A DNA stretch of 44,443 nucleotides from Oscillospiraceae bacterium (GTDB lineage Bacteria; Bacillota; Clostridia; TANB77; CAG-508): assembly GCA_009785865.1 (NCBI GenBank), contig WQVL01000014.1, positions 1 to 44,443 on the forward strand. Reading direction: 5' to 3'. The number at the start of each line of letters is the position of its first letter. Within the stretch, counting starts at the first letter, position 1. This document shows, in pieces, positions 42,182 through 44,443 of this stretch. The notes beneath the pieces are model-generated. The model saw only the letters and a list, made by a program, of their open reading frames with translations. It was not told where the DNA came from and made no database searches. The position numbers and the translations under genes are program-made.

Positions 42182-44443
42182 ATGTTAGTGAAACACAAAA
42201 AACAAAATCGATCAAAATCAGGAGGAATTGTAATGAACAAATTAAATTTCAAAAAACGGGTTAGCCTTTTACTTGCCTTGATAATGCTGTTTTCATCAAT
42301 AATGACTACGGAATCTAAGGCACAGGAACTAGGAAATGAGTTTGTTTACGGATATGATAATTGGTCTAGTTATGATTATGAATATAATTACCAAGATCAT
42401 ATCTTTGACGAAGTGTCACGGCTGATAAATGACAATTGGTGTTATAACTTTGTAGGGAGAATTAACTTCAGACCAGGTTGTAGTTTCATGGAAGTCGATG
42501 GTATCCAGAATGAACTCGATTCTGAAGCTGTTCCAGTAATGGAATATGATGAGATCATTCTTCCGCTTAATCCAATTATTGAAATAATAGGAGAGGATAT
42601 ATCTTTGGAGCCTTTGATGAGAGGAATGACAATTGGTGATGAAATTGTCATGTTGCCGGTTAGCTCCATTGCGGAACATCTTGGTTTCGAATATTATTGG
42701 GATTCAGAAGAGGAGAAAGTGATTTTGACAAGGCATTTTCAAACGAGACGCCTAATTGTAAAAACATTTGGAGAAGTTAACCTTGAATACTTGGGAGCTA
42801 CAGATGTTGTCAGATCATTTGATAATGTAGTATATCTACAATTTGCAACAATAGAAGAAACGCGAGTTGCGTTTGATAAACTGCTAATATCAAATGAGAT
42901 TGAATGGGTTGAGCCAGATCTTGTAATAACTCTACATGAAATGGGTATTCAAGAAGCTGCTTTTGAACCATTTAGTGCTGGCAGGTGGGATAATGTAGGA
43001 AGAGTAGGAACAGATAGGTATGCACAATATTTGCGGAGTATAGGAAGAGGAAATTATCGTAGCGTGGTAGCTGTTTTGGATACAGGAGTACAATCCAATC
43101 ATCATCTCCTAGACGGCAGAGTCCTAGATGGTCGTAATTTTGTGAATAACACCTATAATACATCAGACCCTCATGGACATGGTACCCATGTAGCAGGAGT
43201 GATAATAGCAAACACACCTGGTTTAGATGTTCGGATTATGCCAATAGTAATAGCATCTACTCAAGAAAGACCTACTCTTTCAAGGATGAGACTAGGTGTT
43301 AATTGGGCAATTACAAGACGTGTAGATGTTATTAATATTAGCGCAAGTATTGAACTTCCTCCGCTTCATACTCTTAATTTGCAGCTTAGGTCTTTGGAAA
43401 ATGAAATAAATAGAGCTATAGATAATGAAATTGTAGTAGTTGTGTCTGCAGGGCATAATAGCGTTAATGTTAATACTCTTACACCTGCTCGTATGAGCCG
43501 TGTGATTACTGTAGCTGCATCTACAAGGTTAAGTAATATGTACAGAAATACAAACTTTGGAGCTGGTGTGTGCATATCTGCACCAGGCATGGATATTTTC
43601 GGGCCATGGAATAATAGTAATACTGAAGTAATGACTGGAACATCATTTGCAGCACCACATGTTTCAGCAGCTGCGGCAATGACTTTGATACGTCACCCGG
43701 AATTAAGTCCGGCGGAGGTGCGATTAAGATTGAGACACTGGACAAATCGGCCTGATGGATGGAATGCTAATAGGTATGGAGCTGGAATTCTTGATATGTC
43801 AAGAGCAATTCCGGTAGGTTGGGTACCGCCCAATGCACCATCGACTTGGTCTGTCACTGCTGGTTCAAATCGAACAGTAGGAACAACTGCTGATAGTTGG
43901 ACATTTACAGCAACGACAAATAATTTTGACGCAGCAAATGTAAGGATACAATTCGATGGCAGTTCTCAAGTGTATCAAATGAGTAGAAGTGGGAATTCTA
44001 GAAGTTGGTTTTTCAATGCTGGTACTATTCGAGCAGGGAATCCAAGGACCATCACAATTACAGCAGTGGCTGCAAACAATATAGTTGTTTCAGCAACACA
44101 TTATGTAGTGGTGAATCCATCGCTTCCAACCCATACAGTAACATTCTGGCCGAATGATGGAGGGAGTGCTAACCGTTGGTATACCCAGAATTTTGTCCAT
44201 GGCCAAGCTCAATATTTAAGAAGGAATACCTGGCAAAGGCCAGGATATACTTTTGTAGGATGGGCATCGATTCCAAATGGGAATGTTCATTATACCGAAG
44301 GGCAAAGGGTAAATATCTTAGCTAGCCATCATCTATATGCAGTATGGAGGCCAGTAGGAAGAGCTACAATAACATCTGTAACTACTACAAACAATGGAAG
44401 AGTAACAGTAAATTGGACTAGCTCTGGAAATGCAACAAATTAT
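42182..44443 (+). CDS. Subtilisin-like serine protease, secreted, partial (island gene)
   Basis: Open to the window end. Two in-frame starts each have a good ribosome site: ATG 42182 (AGGAGGT) and ATG 42233 (AGGAGGA). The second gives a clean signal peptide (MNKLNFKKRVSLLLALIMLF). Then a copper-amine-oxidase-N-like domain (VMEYDEIILPLNPIIEIIGE, MLPVSSIAEHLGFEYYWDSE) and a propeptide-like region (EWVEPDLVITLHE). The S8 catalytic domain has VVAVLDTGVQ (Asp), HGHGTHVAGVI (His) and TGTSFAAPHVSAA (Ser). After it come an Ig-like part, an InlB B-repeat (RPGYTFVGWASIPNG) and the start of a fibronectin-like domain. Five in-frame CGG codons must mean arginine. Higher GC than the native genes. Confidence 0.92.
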   Translation, partial: MLVKHKKQNRSKSGGIVMNKLNFKKRVSLLLALIMLFSSIMTTESKAQELGNEFVYGYDNWSSYDYEYNYQDHIFDEVSRLINDNWCYNFVGRINFRPGCSFMEVDGIQNELDSEAVPVMEYDEIILPLNPIIEIIGEDISLEPLMRGMTIGDEIVMLPVSSIAEHLGFEYYWDSEEEKVILTRHFQTRRLIVKTFGEVNLEYLGATDVVRSFDNVVYLQFATIEETRVAFDKLLISNEIEWVEPDLVITLHEMGIQEAAFEPFSAGRWDNVGRVGTDRYAQYLRSIGRGNYRSVVAVLDTGVQSNHHLLDGRVLDGRNFVNNTYNTSDPHGHGTHVAGVIIANTPGLDVRIMPIVIASTQERPTLSRMRLGVNWAITRRVDVINISASIELPPLHTLNLQLRSLENEINRAIDNEIVVVVSAGHNSVNVNTLTPARMSRVITVAASTRLSNMYRNTNFGAGVCISAPGMDIFGPWNNSNTEVMTGTSFAAPHVSAAAAMTLIRHPELSPAEVRLRLRHWTNRPDGWNANRYGAGILDMSRAIPVGWVPPNAPSTWSVTAGSNRTVGTTADSWTFTATTNNFDAANVRIQFDGSSQVYQMSRSGNSRSWFFNAGTIRAGNPRTITITAVAANNIVVSATHYVVVNPSLPTHTVTFWPNDGGSANRWYTQNFVHGQAQYLRRNTWQRPGYTFVGWASIPNGNVHYTEGQRVNILASHHLYAVWRPVGRATITSVTTTNNGRVTVNWTSSGNATNY
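42389..42436 (+). repeat. Repeat shared with upstream gene, copy 2
   Basis: Lies inside the subtilase N-terminal region (YQDHIFDEVSRLINDN) and corresponds to YQEYIFDEASRLVNDN at the end of the upstream gene. Confidence 0.75.

Noticed and set aside
1-44443. CRISPR array, rRNA or tRNA genes
   Set aside because: No regularly spaced repeats, no rRNA-like stretches and no cloverleaf with a T-loop motif were noticed by eye; an unusual tRNA elsewhere in the genome is not excluded.

Overview
This window comes from a low-GC, spore-forming Firmicute of the clostridial type. The evidence is AGA-dominated arginine usage, strong AGGAGG-type ribosome sites, sigma-A promoters with 17-bp spacing, and the genes spoVFB, spoVS, gerW, recA, rny, ymdB, scpA, recX, ald and dacF. 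Most genes are AT-rich 'native' genes. Between them lie several single-gene islands of visibly higher GC (pgi, a 101-aa gene at 11.8 kb, kdgK, a 310-aa gene at 34.2 kb, and a subtilase at the right end). Most of these have their own perfect promoter and terminator.

The main result is a recoding system. Twelve native genes look broken under the standard code, and every break is a +1 shift at an in-frame CGG codon. Each time, reading C-GGN as one step, leaving a single glycine, restores the conserved protein exactly and in length. I count 18 such sites: ftsY 1, UPF0182 3, ddh 1, spoVFB 3, rny 1, ymdB 1, an oligopeptide-binding protein 1, the DUF2953 gene 1, a membrane protein at 28.3 kb 2, dacF 2, a serine recombinase 1, a VanW-type lipoprotein 1. 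The fourth base is A 13 times, G 2, T 2, C 1. In the native genes I scanned, no in-frame CGG was needed as plain arginine, and CGG in the other two phases causes no shift. The preceding codon varies freely, so the signal appears to be CGGN itself. The simplest models are a four-base glycine codon or an obligatory skip of C at an unassigned CGG. The higher-GC islands do contain in-frame CGG inside clean ORFs, which conflicts with this decoding and suggests recent import or a second decoding route.

Layout. 0.4-5.3 kb: ftsY and membrane proteins (YgjV, UPF0182). 5.4-8.1 kb: diaminopimelate dehydrogenase, a RelE-type toxin-antitoxin pair, spoVFB (dipicolinate synthase B). 8.1-9.6 kb: pgi island. 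9.6-15.8 kb: rny, a YbjQ protein, a small island gene, ymdB, spoVS, a peptide-binding protein, a ParE-type toxin-antitoxin pair. 15.8-20.2 kb: recA followed by an inserted leucine-rich-repeat module bordered by a second copy of the recA 3' end. 20.2-28.9 kb: ferredoxin/thioredoxin fusion and ald, a phosphoribosyltransferase-like gene, recX-scpA-DUF2953-gerW with a kdgK island wedged between the last two, and an M23 peptidase. 29.0-34.0 kb: an ABC exporter, a polysaccharide deacetylase and a VanY carboxypeptidase. 34.1-40.1 kb: an island gene, then dacF, split at its catalytic S-x-x-K motif by a 2.8-kb serine-recombinase element, then a VanW lipoprotein. 40.1-44.4 kb: rpmE, short membrane peptides, a secreted protein and a subtilisin-like protease that runs off the window.

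Many genes serve the cell envelope and sporulation (Ddh, DacF, VanY, M23, VanW, deacetylase, SpoVFB, SpoVS, GerW). Precise excision of the dacF element, plus two CGG shifts, would yield a normal 418-aa carboxypeptidase. This resembles other developmentally excised elements in sporulation genes, but regulated excision is inference here. No rRNA, tRNA or CRISPR array was seen.
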